NCBI GenBank assembly: GCA_963575745.1
Contig: CAUYUJ010008613.1
Coordinates: 315,355 to 379,354 of the forward strand
Direction: 5' to 3'
Length of the DNA: 64,000 nt
DNA from: Prorocentrum cordatum
Taxonomy: Eukaryota; Sar; Dinophyceae; Prorocentrales; Prorocentraceae
The first letter of the stretch is position 1. Each line of letters opens with the position of its first letter. Below are positions 52,943-63,063 of this stretch, piece after piece. The notes beneath the pieces were generated by a model. It saw nothing but the letters and a program-made list of their open reading frames with translations, ran no database searches and was not told the origin of the DNA. The position numbers and the translations under genes are program-made.

Positions 52943-53021
52943 GGCTTGGCATCGCTCGGACATGTGCATGCCTTCTCTGCGAGGGCCATCGAGGAGCATC
53001 CTGGATCATCGAGCAAACAAC
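52943..53021 (+). repeat. Direct repeat flanking a LINE fragment, right copy
   Basis: Copy of 52,057-52,135 (see there). Confidence 0.7.
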
Positions 53022-53536
53022 GAAATCGAAACATGCCCGGGGAGTGGACTTCCGAGCGATGGCGAGGCGGCGGCTCTATTCCCGCACGGGGCGAAACCGC
53101 GCGGCTGTCCGAATCGGGCAGGCGCACAGAAGCGTCGCTTCAAACGCCCGCCTCCCCCCCCCAGGGACGAGGAAGGACCCCGCCCTACCCTCCACCTCGC
53201 GTCCCAAGCTGCACGGTGGGAAGTGATTGTCAAATCTGCGGAGGGGACTTGGACCGCGGGAAGAAAGGTGGGGGCAGGAGGGAGGAGGGTAGGGGGCGAT
53301 GAGCACAGCCGATGTCTCGGCCGAGCCCTCCTCCAGCAAAGCAGGGGAGGCGGCCAGAAGACCCGCCAGTGGACGCACGAGGACAAGAACAGAGCTAGCC
53401 TGTTCGTGGAGCGAAGGGGATGGGGACGGGATGCAAGTGGCTCGCCCGCGCATCGCGACATCTGTGTGTCGCGGCCTTTCCGGCCAGAGAAAGGAAGACG
53501 AGAACTTGGAGGACCAGGAACGACGATGAGTACGAT
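53022..53536. other. No gene supported
   Basis: Arg/Gly-rich frames on both strands without motifs. Confidence 0.4.
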
Positions 53537-53542
53537 GAGTAC

Positions 53543-53594
<52 letters not shown>

Positions 53595-53616
53595 GTGGTG
53601 ATGGTGATGGTGATGG

Positions 53617-53662
<46 letters not shown>

Positions 53663-53731
53663 ATTGATGCTGATGATGATGGTGATGATGGTGATGGTGA
53701 TGGTGATGGTGATGGTGATGATGATGATGAA

Positions 53732-53778
<47 letters not shown>

Positions 53779-53830
53779 CGATGATGATGATGATGACGGT
53801 GACGATGATGATGACGATCAGGAGGAGGAG
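53537..53830. repeat. (GAT)n microsatellite of about 290 bp
   Basis: GAT trinucleotides with GGT and GCT interruptions; poly-Asp, poly-Met and poly-Ile frames are artefacts. Confidence 0.97.
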
Positions 53831-54289
53831 GAGGAGCAGGAAAAGGAGGCGCATGAGGAAGAGGGGCAGGGGATGGGAACGAGATATTTCGATGGAGTAT
53901 GGGGAGTAGGGGGAAGGGGGAGGGCGGAGGGCGAACGAGAAAGACGGAGCAGGAGCAGGACGATCATATTATTGCCACCCATTTCACGGGCTCTCCGGGC
54001 GCTCCGGGCGCGGCTAGAAAGATTGTTGGAGGCGGTGGTGCCGCCCTCTGTCGTGTGTCCGACACACTGCTATCATGCGTTCGTTGTATCATTCCCAGGC
54101 ATATTGTGGTGTTTGGTCTTCGTTCTGAAGAGACAGCGCCCCGTGTCTACTCATTCCTCCTCCCCCTCCCATGCCTGCCTTTGCTCTCACACGTGCCGTC
54201 ATCACCATTATGATCGTCACCATCATCATCGCCATCATCCACATCGTCATCCGAATTGTGCATATGCCCTCCGCATGTCAGTTTCGGGA
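53831..54289. other. Spacer
   Basis: A short GAGGAG run at its start and a CATCATC run near 54,195-54,245. No gene. Confidence 0.5.
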
Positions 54290-54612
54290 CCACCCCTCAC
54301 ACGCTTCGTGGCCTCAAAGGGGGCTCCACCGGAGGTCCTAGTGGCAGGGTCCGCATGCGTCCCCCCGCCCAGTTCGGCCCACCCATCACGCGGTTCGTGG
54401 CCCCGTAGGGAGCTCCACCGAAGGCCCCAGCGGCAGGGCCCGCATGCGTTCCCCCGCACGTTTTGGCACACACTTCACACGCTTCGTGGCCCCATAGGGG
54501 GTTCACCGAAGGCCCCAGTGGCAGGGTCCGCATGCGTCCCCCCGCCCATTTCGGCACACCCCTCACGCGGTTCGTGGCCCCATAGGGAGCTCCACCGAAG
54601 GCCCCAGCGGCA
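54290..54612 (+). repeat. 88-bp satellite array, left part
   Basis: The anchor GGYCCYAG-GGCAGGG recurs at 54,335, 54,423, 54,511 and 54,600 (88-89-bp period). Units share the CGTGGCCCCATAGGGAGCTC and GCATGCGT words with the 77-bp array but carry an extra TTTCGGCACACC segment. The array is cut at 54,612 by a retrogene and resumes at about 56,815. Confidence 0.9.
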
Positions 54613-54613
54613 C

Positions 54614-54635
54614 TCCGTAGCCATTTTGGCTGAAG
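54614..54635 (+). other. Spliced-leader relict, near-perfect
   Basis: It matches the dinoflagellate SL at 20 of 21 fixed positions (only 54,632 differs, G for C), with an allowed first base T. It sits at the exact point where the 88-bp satellite is interrupted, marking the 5' end of a reverse-transcribed, SL-capped mRNA. Confidence 0.92.
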
Positions 54636-54702
54636 CCGTTCCCCCTCTACCGTGCTCGTTTTGGGCCCCGCGGGAGGTCGCTGAGTTTCGATAGCTTGGG
54701 GG

Positions 54703-56145
54703 ATGGCTGCGGTCGGTGGCCGAGTCGCCTTCGCGGCGGCCGAGCTGCCCCGGCAGGCTGGAGCGCCCTCGGCGTCCCTCTGGCCAGCGCGTCGGGCCCG
54801 CAGGGCCACGGCCCGCGTTGCTGACCGTGGGAGGCTGGAGGTTGCGCTGGCGCGAGTCGCTTCCCTCGAGAGCGAGCCCGCAGCGCGGGAGGCCTGCCAC
54901 GCGGCGGCGTCGGCGCAGGCTCTGCAGCTGTCCCGCGACCTCGGCTCCCTCGACCCCCAGCCCGACGTGCAGCTTCTCGACGAGGTCACGTCGCGGCTGG
55001 CGTTGGCAGTCCCCGTGATCTTAGAGGTGTTCGCGGGCCCGCAGCGCCCGCGCCCCCGCGCCTCCGACCCCCCTTCTCCCTCGGCCCGCGTCGGAAGTGC
55101 CGAGGAAGCGCAGCACAGCGACGCGGCGCTGGCGAGAGCCGACAACTACACCCAGGACGCCTCTTCGGGCATGCCCTCCGTCGGCGTGCCAGGCGCAGAG
55201 GCGGACACTGGTGCGAGTGCAGCTGCTGCCGCACCCGCGCACGACCAGAGCGACGAACAGTCGGGCGAAGGCGGACGCAGGAGAGCTGTGGCCCCTCGAG
55301 CATCGTCGCGATGCGGCAGGCCTCCCTCAACAGGCTGCAGCGGGCGGCCCTGGCGCTCGGCCGCCGCCGCAGCGCTAGGCGGGCCGTCCTCGCTCCGCCT
55401 CGGCCGCACCGCCGCCAGGCCTCGGTTCGCACGGCAGCTGGGGCGGCCTTTGGCGACTGGACGGTGGCAGGGCGGCGACGCGGAGCAACGTTGCCCGTTG
55501 GAGCCAGGTTCGCCTTGGCCGAGCGCGTCCGTGGCGGGGGACCTCCTTGTGATCCCCCCTTTGGGCACGGCCCAATGTGGTGAACATCTGACTTGGATTT
55601 GGCGGGGAGGGGCCTCCCCCCCCGCCCATGACGATGGTCCGCTTGTCAATCAGCAGGAGCGGGAGGCCTTGCAGCACGTGGACTCGGAACGCTCGGTTCT
55701 GGACGCCGAGCCCGTCGCCGAGCCCGACGAGCCGCCCCTCCTCTCCAACTTCGGCTCGTTGGCCCGCGAGCGGGGGCTCGCGCCGCCCGCCGTCGTTGAC
55801 TTCGTCCCCGACTGCACTGCGCTGGTCTTGAGCGGCGGCAGTCACAGGCCATTGCGCGTGCTCCAGCGGCACATGGCGGCGAACGTTGCGGTCCCTCTCG
55901 CTCGTTGCGGGTCTGTGGAGTGCTCGGCGGCCCTCGACCGTCTCTCGCGCGCCCAGCGGTGCTACGAGCAGGCTCGGCAACTCTGCTCGGTCGCCCCGAT
56001 GGCTTTGCATGCTAGCGCCGTTGGATGGCAAATCGGGGCTCGGCTGAAGCGGGCGACCCTCAAGGGCTCGCTTCGCGGCGCCCATGAACTGCCGTTGGCG
56101 TGCGTCGAGGTTCCTGCCAACGAGTCAGCCGACCTTTCGCGGTGA
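54703..56145 (+). CDS. Intact 480-codon ORF of the retrogene, function unknown
   Basis: The ATG at 54,703 lies 67 nt after the SL relict and the frame is open to the TGA at 56,143-56,145. The N-terminal third is Ala/Arg/Glu-rich and helical (a possible coiled coil, residues about 20-110). The middle is Ser/Ala/Arg-rich and may be unstructured; a second frame is also open there (55,311-55,583). The C-terminal third has balanced composition (PPLLSNFGSLARERGL, DCTALVLSGGSHRPL, LSRAQRCYEQARQL). No known domain. An intact frame suggests young age or retained function; re-expression would need a new promoter and acceptor. Confidence 0.5.
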   Translation: MAAVGGRVAFAAAELPRQAGAPSASLWPARRARRATARVADRGRLEVALARVASLESEPAAREACHAAASAQALQLSRDLGSLDPQPDVQLLDEVTSRLALAVPVILEVFAGPQRPRPRASDPPSPSARVGSAEEAQHSDAALARADNYTQDASSGMPSVGVPGAEADTGASAAAAAPAHDQSDEQSGEGGRRRAVAPRASSRCGRPPSTGCSGRPWRSAAAAALGGPSSLRLGRTAARPRFARQLGRPLATGRWQGGDAEQRCPLEPGSPWPSASVAGDLLVIPPLGTAQCGEHLTWIWRGGASPPAHDDGPLVNQQEREALQHVDSERSVLDAEPVAEPDEPPLLSNFGSLARERGLAPPAVVDFVPDCTALVLSGGSHRPLRVLQRHMAANVAVPLARCGSVECSAALDRLSRAQRCYEQARQLCSVAPMALHASAVGWQIGARLKRATLKGSLRGAHELPLACVEVPANESADLSR

Positions 56146-56318
56146 GCGTATGTGGAGGACCGCTTTTTCTTACGTGATGTCGCTGTTTCGCGTCAGTTTG
56201 GTGTTGAGTTTCGCGGGTCCCGCTTGACTGCAGTTGGTACTTGACACCACGCCGTGGTTGACGACGGCGGCGACGCCTTCGGCAGTGTCTTCCCCGTCCT
56301 GGCAGGCGGGCTGTCCTC

Positions 56319-56522
56319 GAGGGAGTGGCTTCGGTGGTCTTCCCGCTTTTGTGTGGGGGGGGGGGGGGGCGCGGCCTGGCTGATGGCGCGCGCTGTGCTG
56401 TTCCAGGTGACGCCACACACCTCCGCTCCCAGGGAGTGGCTTCGGTGGCATTCCTTCGGCTTGGGGGAGGCACCGCCAGGGTGATGGCGCGGGCTGCGTT
56501 GCCCCAGGTGACGCCGCACACC
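56319..56522 (+). repeat. Two-unit tandem repeat in the 3' part of the retrogene
   Basis: GGGAGTGGCTTCGGTGG recurs at about 56,319 and 56,430, and CAGGTGACGCCACACACC/CAGGTGACGCCGCACACC at about 56,404 and 56,505. The offset is about 101-111 bp, the difference being a G run. It probably belongs to the 3' untranslated region of the source mRNA. Confidence 0.75.
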
Positions 56523-56814
56523 TGTCATGGAGTTCGGTCCTTTCGCTTTCCCCTTCCACTGCGGAGGCGTGAGAGCCTGACGCGCTGGGGGCAGGGCCGC
56601 ATGTGGCTGCCATGGCGCGGTGAGGGGTTTTGCTCGAGTGGCGGCGTGCTGGCCCTCTGGATCGCTCGCCCCTTTGCCGTTCGGAACCCCGCTTGTCAGG
56701 CGTTCGCTTGCCGTCTGCGCCCTCGGCGACCGCCGCTGCGCGGTCGCTTGAACCTGAATCCGTGCCGCGCGAATCTGGCCCAGAGCTAAAGTACGATAAA
56801 AGACCCCAACGGCA

Positions 56815-57620
56815 GGGTCCGCGTGCATTCCCCCGCCCTTTTTGGCACACCCTTTCACGCGCGTTGTGGCTCCATAGAGGGCTCCGCCGAAGGCCACAGT
56901 GGCAGGGTCGGAATGCGCCACCCAACCAATTTTGGCATACCCCCACACGCTTCGTGGCCCCACAAGGAATCCCACCGAAGACCCCGATTGCAGGGTTCGC
57001 ATGCGCCCCCCCCCCTGGGAAATTCAGCATACCCTCATGCGCTTCGTGGCCCCATAGGAAGTTCCACCGAAGGCTCCAGTGGCAGGGGCGGCATGCGTCC
57101 CCCGCCCATGACGGCCCACCGCTCACACGCTTCGTGGCCCCACAAGGGGCTCTTCACGGAGGTCCCAGTGGCAGGGTCCGCATGCGTCCACCCGCCCATG
57201 TGGGCACACCCTTCGCACGGCTCATGGCCCCATGGGGAGATCCACCGAAGGCCCCAATGGCAGGGTCCGCATGTGCCATCCCGTTGATTTCAGTATGCCC
57301 GTCACACGCTTCGTTGCCTCATAGGGGGCTCCTCCGAAGGTCCCACTGGCAGGGTCCGCGCGCGCGCCCCCCCCCCCCCCCCGCCCGTCCAGCACGCCCC
57401 TCACACGCTTCGTGGCTCCATAGGGAGCTCCACCGAAGGCTTCAGTGGCAGGGTCCGCATGCGTCCCCCCCGCCCATCCTGGCACATCACTCACATGTTG
57501 CTTGAAATGGCAATGGGACTTCCACAAAAGATCATCGTGAGGGTGTTTGCATGCGCCCTTGCCACCCAGTCGACACACCTGCCGCACGCTTCGTGGCCCC
57601 ACTGGAAACTCCACCGAAGA
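56815..57620 (+). repeat. 88-bp satellite array, right part
   Basis: Continues the array of 54,290-54,612 after the retrogene. Anchors at 56,892, 56,980, 57,072, 57,161 and 57,250 give 88-92-bp spacing. The last units near 57,480-57,610 are diverged. Forward frames of about 290 codons are artefacts. Confidence 0.92.
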
Positions 57621-58140
57621 CGATGTCCACACTTACGTTACCCACAACTGCATATGGCTAGGTGTTTCGCCAGGCGACTCGTGTTGTTTTAGTTGCTCCA
57701 ATCTTGTATACCCCTATTGTCTACCAGGGGAGCCTCGACACGCGAAACAGCAAAGGCCAATTGGGGATTCAAAAAACCTGGTCGCATTCCACGCGGCCAG
57801 GAGGGTCCAACATATCTTGAGGACGACCCCAGGAATCTCCGAAGAGTGTCTCACGAAACCAATACGGCCGAGTAGGACCCCGATAGGGCAAGCAACATTG
57901 AGTCACCATTGTGTGTTTCATGTTGTGTGCCTGTCCTCTTCGCCATCGTGTGTGAACCCATCCTCCATGCATCGCCTGCCGACGCGCCTTGGGCGTGCGG
58001 CTGTGTCGCTGTCGTTGTCTCTTCGTTCGGTGCCTCCTCGCATACAATTCATTTTGCTATCTCGTTCAGTTTCCCTCACCCCCCACTTGCTCTACGTGGC
58101 CAGCGCATTATTCTGCTTGTGGGACTGCCTCCATTTTTGT
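57621..58140. other. No gene supported
   Basis: Short frames only; less GC-rich than its neighbours. Confidence 0.4.
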
Positions 58141-58218
58141 TTGTATATCATGTCCATGTATATGTATATGTGTGTGTATGTATGTATGTATGTATATCTA
58201 TATATATATATATATATT
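58141..58218. repeat. TATG / TA microsatellite
   Basis: TATG tetranucleotides passing into TA dinucleotides. Confidence 0.93.
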
Positions 58219-58599
58219 CAGCGTGGGCCACGCTTAATGAGGTCGCGTTTTGCCTACGTCGGCACGTCTCGAATGTCCTTCGGCTCATCCCGCCACCGTG
58301 CCTGGGTTGTGGAAATGATTCAGGCGGAGCAGCTCGCGGCAGCGTTGGGTGTTCGCTTTGCCTCCCGCCTGAGGGCGGCGGCAACTAGCTCGGAGCCTGC
58401 GGGGTTGTCTCAACGGCTTGCCACCGCGCCCCAGCGGCTCGCGGGTTTGCCCCGTCGGCCTGGCCCGCGGGGTTGGCCCGACGGCTGAGCTATTCTGCCG
58501 TCGGGGAACGCGCCCCTGCCGGGCGCGGCGGCGAGGACGCCGAGGAAAATCGGCACGCGCGCCCTTGCCAGGAGGAAGGGGAGGTGCATCGGGACAGCA

Positions 58600-58780
58600 G
58601 GCATGATGGAGATGAGGAGTGGGAAAAGGAGGATAACACATACGAGGAGGAGGGGGGGAAAATGAGGAGGAGTGGGAGGAGGACGAAGAGGAGGAGGACG
58701 AGGAGGAGGAGGGGGATAAGACATGTAACGGGTGGAGCGAGAAGGACGATGTCGATGAGGAGGAGGACGACGCAGAATCG
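58600..58780. repeat. GAG/GGA-rich purine tract
   Basis: Degenerate GAG trinucleotides; Glu- and Arg-rich frames are artefacts. Confidence 0.85.
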
Positions 58781-58982
58781 GGAGGATGGCTTGCGCTAAT
58801 CGAATAGGAAGAGGGCGAAGGGGCAATCTACATGGAATCTCGTGTGGGGCCCTACCGTCGGAAAAATTCCAAGGAGAACGCGCAAGATCCAGGCAAACGT
58901 TGTTCAAGAGGAAGGTCGGGCTCCGCCCAGGAAGGAGCCGTCGGAACCAAAGCGGTCTCGCCACCAGTTGGCCGGATCATCT

Positions 58983-59195
58983 TCAGACCAGTCCGTCCCC
59001 AAAGTCTCCCACTATTATCTTGAAGGGGATCGAAGCAAGCTTACCTATCTTGCCCGCAAGGTCTATGACCCTCTCGGAAAGCTCGGCCTCGACCAGGGGA
59101 CCCGTACCCGACATTGTTGCAGTCAGTTCGTCGATCTCGTTTTCTTGCGCAAAAAGCTCCGCGCCGACGGTCCCCAACTTTGTAGGAGGACGTAG
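58983..59195 (-). CDS. Coding-like minus-strand segment, function unknown
   Basis: The minus-strand frame reading KLGTVGAELFAQENEIDEL, GPLVEAELSERVIDLAGKIG, then FKIIVGDFGDGLV has natural protein composition and ends at a stop at about 58,983. To its right (59,250-59,420) CCAAGAGG-type repeats intervene, and a minus-strand SL-like sequence lies at 59,553-59,573. The whole may be a retroposed minus-strand gene with repeat insertion, or two exons around a repeat-filled intron. No domain recognised. Confidence 0.4.
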   Translation of the reverse strand, partial: LRPPTKLGTVGAELFAQENEIDELTATMSGTGPLVEAELSERVIDLAGKIGKLASIPFKIIVGDFGDGLV

Positions 59196-59249
59196 GAGGA
59201 CCCCGAAGGGGGCCTCCAGACGCGAGAGTGATGACTTCCTCGTTGAGAA

Positions 59250-59420
59250 TCCAGGGCGGTCCAAGAGGCCCCCCAGACAAGCCCAAGACAGCCTAAGAGG
59301 GCTCCGAGAGGGCCCAATAATGGGCCCAAGAAGAGGCCCTAGACGGCCCAGGAGGCACCAAGACCGACCAAGATGCTTCCAAGAAGGACCCAAGAGAGGC
59401 CAACCACGGGAAAGTCGAAG
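59250..59420 (+). repeat. CCAAGAGG-type degenerate repeat
   Basis: Same family and orientation as 42,240-43,560, inside the putative minus-strand gene region. Confidence 0.75.
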
Positions 59421-59552
59421 GGGCCGCAGGAGCCTGGTTGGGGAAACATCTTGCAACCTTGAACCCCGAGGGGGGCCAGCGGATTTTCTTGCAGAGAAGA
59501 AGTCGGTGGCCGCGCCCCCCCCAGCACGCCAACTCGAGCAGTGCGTATGGAC

Positions 59553-59573
59553 CTTGAACCAGAATGGCTGCCG
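59553..59573 (-). other. Probable minus-strand spliced-leader relict
   Basis: On the plus strand CTTGAACCAGAATGGCTGCC matches the reverse complement of the SL; 17 of 21 fixed positions agree. It faces the coding-like minus-strand segment at 58,983-59,195. Confidence 0.45.
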
Positions 59574-59870
59574 GCCTCCTCCCCCCCCCTCCTCGCCAGA
59601 TTCCCTCCCTCCCCTCCCTCCTCCGTGGGGGCGTAGGGCAACATCGGCTGGGAGACCACCGAGGCCCAGCTCAGGGAGCAGCTCGAGCAGAGCGCAGGCG
59701 GCCCGCCCCGCGGGGCCCCCTCTCAGTCCTCGTTCGCTGCGAGGTCGTGGTCGTCGTCGTCGTGCCATCTTGGACCGTTGATCGAGAAGAAGGCCAAGTT
59801 GAGTCATCATCAGCTCTCGGAGGTCCGCGCGGGTTTTCCAGGGGCGGACGCGCAAACCGATGCCCAGCAC

Positions 59871-60069
59871 GGTCGGGGCCTTCAATTGTCGTCATTTTTC
59901 TGTGTTACCGGCGTGCACGTTCTCGACGGAACAGGTTCAACCGCGATTGTGTTATTGCTTTTCAGGCCCCTGGTGGGCCCTAGCGTTCACGGTCGGGGCG
60001 ACTGGAGGGGGCCCGAGTCCCCCGTTGAACCCAATTGCTTTTGCCAGCCCACGCTGCACGGTCGGGGTC
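59871..60069 (+). repeat. Three spaced CACGGTCGGGG motifs
   Basis: CACGGTCGGGG occurs at about 59,877, 59,990 and 60,056 in one orientation within 200 bp. Spacing is irregular; role unknown. Confidence 0.5.
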
Positions 60070-60259
60070 TGGACCATCGGCACATACGCGTTGCATCGAT
60101 TCAACAGGCTTGCGCCAATCCGCCGATCCTCAGAAGAGGATGCATGTGCGGCTTCCGATTTCGTATCTGCTGTTTACCGCTTCCCGTCGTGCTGGCTGCG
60201 TGTAGTTGTTGTTGATTTGTCTTTCTCCTCTTCTCCGAGTCTGATGCGTGATTTCTTGC

Positions 60260-60780
60260 TTCTTGGAGGCCTCTTGGATGCCTCGGGGGCGGCTGGGAGT
60301 TTTTGTCAGGGCTCCCGGGGGCCCCCTGGGGGCTTTCTGGGGGCATGTGGGTTTCATAGGGGGCTACCGTGTGGGGGAGGGCTCCCGTGCCCCCGCGTTT
60401 TCCCCCTATTGGGGACCTCTCGAGGGCGTTTGTTGGTCGTGTTTGGGGTCTCTGGGGCTGAGTTGGAGCTCTCCTGGGCCGTCTCCGAGCTCTCTTGAGG
60501 GCTTCTTGGGCCGTCTCGGAGCGGTCTGGGGAGGCCTCAGGCCGCCTCAGGCTCGGGAGGCCCGCAGGCAAACAAACACTCAAAAATACATGTGATGTTT
60601 GCCTCGTGGAGCCTTCTCGGTGGTTCTCATGGGGCCCTCCTCGGGATGGGGGCCGCTTGGGCCTTCTTGAGGCCATCTCGGGTCTTCTTTAGGCCTCTCC
60701 AGCGTGCTGGAGCCCTTCTTGGAGCATCTTCGAAGGCGTCGTGGGCATCTTGAAGGCCACGAGAGGTGGATTCGGAGGCT
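60260..60780 (-). repeat. CCAAGAGG-type repeat, reverse orientation
   Basis: Plus-strand GGCCTCTTGG and GGGCTTCTTGGGCC words at irregular spacing; reverse complement of the forward blocks. Confidence 0.75.
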
Positions 60781-61163
60781 CCGAGGCCCAGGAGGAGCTC
60801 CGGCGAGCTCTGGGAGCCTCCCCTTCAACTGCATTTTGGACAGTGTGGGAGGGGGGAAAGAGGGAGGGGGGAACAGCGACATGTCTCGCACGTCTCGGGG
60901 ATCGGCGGATTCCTATATCCTCCGCGTTCCATTAGTTAGAGGTTCGGCCCGACATCGTTTCGTCGTTGCTGTCTCCTCTTGCTCCTCCTCCTCCCCTCTC
61001 CCTCCCCCTCCTGCGTCGAGGGAGGGCGAAAAGCAGGACAAATGCCCTCTTCAAAGAGACCATTGAGTCCTTTTCAGCTGCCTTGGGCATGATGGAGGAG
61101 AGAGGAGAGGGGCAGCAGGCAGCGAAGTATGGCAAAGTATCGAGGGAGGGCTACTGATCCGCA

Positions 61164-61832
61164 TCATTCCTCTCTGTTTTCTTCCCTCGAGCGCACCCTT
61201 GTTGTCTTGCGCCTCCTCCTCCTCCTCCTCCTCCTCCTCCTCCTCCTCCCTCGCTTCCCTGAGCTTTGAACATAGACAACCAGTTCACATTGCTTTCGAG
61301 CCCTGAGATGGGGCGGGGCGCCACACAGTCTGTCCCCGACTCTGGCTGTGGCTGCCTGTCTTCCTGGGGCCTCTCCAGGGCGCTGGTGGCCAACTGGAGC
61401 AGTCGTCCTCGGTCTCGGTGTCCGCCCCAGCTCCGAACCACGCCTCGACGCCGAGTTCCCCGTGCCGCCGTCATGCAGAGGCGAGCTGCAGAGCCTGGAG
61501 TGGGTGAGGGTGGCGAGGGATAAGGACCCCGCCTCGTCGGCGTTCTGATCCTCGCCCTCTTTGCTCGCATGACTCTCGCGCCCCCCCTCCGGCAGCAGGG
61601 GCATCGCCTCATTATCCGTGTCCTGCTCCTCGCCTCGCCCTTGTCCTCCCTCACACTCATGATGTCCCTTCCCCTCTACCTCCTTCTCCTTCTCATGCTT
61701 CTCGGGCTCCTCGTTCTTCCGCCATCTTTTCCCCTCGACCATGATGAAGCACCATGCTTCTTCCCGCAGCTGCTGTGCGTCCCTTTGTCTGTGGTGCACG
61801 ACCACATATTTTTGTCCCATGTCGAGATCCAT
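61164..61832 (-). CDS. Charged minus-strand ORF, doubtful
   Basis: A 222-codon minus-strand frame starts MDLDMGQKYVVVHHRQRD with an ATG at 61,832, continues Glu/Lys/Gly-rich, and ends in an Arg tract encoded by the CTC microsatellite. The first 60 residues look protein-like. The rest is biased and could be a by-product of CTC/CCT-rich DNA. Confidence 0.2.
   Translation of the reverse strand: MDLDMGQKYVVVHHRQRDAQQLREEAWCFIMVEGKRWRKNEEPEKHEKEKEVEGKGHHECEGGQGRGEEQDTDNEAMPLLPEGGRESHASKEGEDQNADEAGSLSLATLTHSRLCSSPLHDGGTGNSASRRGSELGRTPRPRTTAPVGHQRPGEAPGRQAATARVGDRLCGAPPHLRARKQCELVVYVQSSGKRGRRRRRRRRRRRRRKTTRVRSREENREE
61210..61248. repeat. (CTC)n microsatellite
   Basis: Thirteen CTC/TCC units. Confidence 0.9.
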
Positions 61833-62151
61833 GTGACGACTTCGAGGCGTGTACTCGAGCCACTGGGCGCAAGTTGAAGGAAGTGTATCAAGCCATCGCC
61901 CGCTTCATGCCAAGCCTGATCCAGTAGAGAGCATTGCATCGAGCACCGAGCATGTCGTTTCCGTGATAAAGTCTAAACGTCGCCGTGCTGTGCTGCGGGC
62001 ACGCCATACTCCTGAGTTTCCTCTCCTTCGTCCTGCTCCTCCCCCCCGCCTTCCCTCTCTTGCGCGGTGCTGTGGCTTCTCCTCCCCCTCCCCAGTCTGA
62101 GGCACACTGCTGGCCATCCTGTTCCCACAGTCTCGGCCCCACGCCCTGCAG

Positions 62152-62451
62152 CCCCACTGGTCTGCGGGCCCCGTTCTTTGACCAGGGGTCTGCCGTCGTG
62201 GCCTCCGCTCGCCTGCTCCCCGCGCAGGAGACCAAGGCCGGCAGGGGGTTCGGCTTCCTGGAATTCAAGGACGAGGCTTCCGCCATGGCTGCCCTGGAGC
62301 TGCTGCGAGGCGCCGAGGCCGAAATCACGGAGGTGTTCGGCAGAAAGCTCAGACTACGCCATGCGGGGCAAGGTGCCGGAGACGCCGAGCAAGGAGTATA
62401 CACCCGCGAGCGGTCACGTTCGCGCGACCGCCGCGGCGGCAGCGGCGTGGT
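62152..62451 (+). CDS. RRM plus RS-tail exon of an RNA-binding protein
   Basis: After CCTGCAG (acceptor, 62,145-62,151) the frame reads APFFDQGSAVVASARLL, then KAGRGFGFLEFKDEASAMAA, in which GRGFGFLEF is the RNP1 motif of an RRM, followed by FGRKLRLRHA (beta-4) and an RS-rich RERSRSRDRRGG tail. The first strand (RNP2) must lie in an earlier exon not found. The exon ends at 62,451 before GTGGGT; joining to 62,716 keeps the frame (last two bases GT plus C). SR-type proteins of this kind act in nuclear mRNA splicing. Confidence 0.75.
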
Positions 62452-62715
62452 GTGGGTGACGCTCTTCGTGGACGAGCTTTCCATGCCCGGCCGGCCCCAG
62501 CTCGAGCCCTTCCACAGCCCGAAGAAGGAACAGCAACATGAGCATAAAATGTTCGGAGTCACGCGGGGTTTCTTGGATCTGCGGCGGGCCCCGCTTGGCG
62601 GCGGCGCCGCCCCTGGCGAGCTCCGCGCGCCAGGGGGGGAATTCTAGCGCCGATCCCAGAAATCCGCGTGGACCTCTGAAAGTTGATGTTCACGCAGTTA
62701 TTCTTCTTCTAACAG
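62452..62715 (+). other. Intron (264 bp) between RRM exons
   Basis: Starts GTGGGTGACG and ends TTCTTCTTCTAACAG with a strong pyrimidine tract. Splicing restores the phase exactly. It contains a CGAGCTCCGCGCGCCAGGG word near 62,615 that resembles one near 50,745. Confidence 0.65.
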
Positions 62716-63040
62716 CGACCGTGAGGTTTGGGTCGACCCGCTCCTGGACGAGGGCGGCGGCCATCAGTGGCTGGCGGAGTTCGGCGAGGTCGAGGAGGTG
62801 TTCCGCATCCCCGACATCGACAACCCTGGCGAGGAGAGCGACCGCGGCTACGTGAGGTTCGCGACCCACGAGTCGGCCTTGGGCTGCGTCCGCTCCGGCC
62901 GCGCGGCCTGGTCGGAGTCCGAGAGGATCCTATCCTCGCAGAGCTCCTACGGGTCCTCGCAGTCAGGGGGCGCTAAGGCCAAGGAGCGACACAGATTGGC
63001 GGCGCGCACACGGGCGTGGCGCGAGGGGGCGGCCTTTTAA
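62716..63040 (+). CDS. Second RRM exon of the same gene
   Basis: Translation from 62,717 gives DREVWVDPLLDEGGGHQWLA, EFGEVEEVFRIPD, then RGYVRFATHESALGCVRSG: strand 1 (VWVDPL), helix 1, strand 2, RNP1-like RGYVRFAT and helix 2 of an RRM, followed by a Ser/Gln-rich and basic tail. The frame stops at the TAA at 63,038-63,040. The true exon probably ends earlier, since a KH exon follows, but no donor can be chosen. Confidence 0.7.
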
Positions 63041-63063
63041 GAGGGCAGGGGGCAGGGGGAACT

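Larger units (their letters stand above)
54614..56803 (+). mobile_element. Retroposed mRNA (SL-headed retrogene) inserted in the satellite
   Basis: The left junction is satellite ending CCCCAGCGGCA (54,602-54,612) followed within two bases by the SL. The right junction is an A-rich stretch (AAAGTACGATAAAAG, about 56,788-56,802) followed by CCCCAACGGCA (56,804-56,814) and renewed satellite. The two 11-mers differ at one base and behave like a target-site duplication, although in a repeat array a unit match could also arise from the period. SL at the 5' end, no introns and an A-rich 3' end are the full signature of mRNA retroposition, presumably by LINE machinery. Confidence 0.8.

Noticed and set aside
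52812-54694. Proteins rich in Asp, Met or Ile of 280-420 residues
   Set aside because: GAT microsatellite and 88-bp satellite artefacts.
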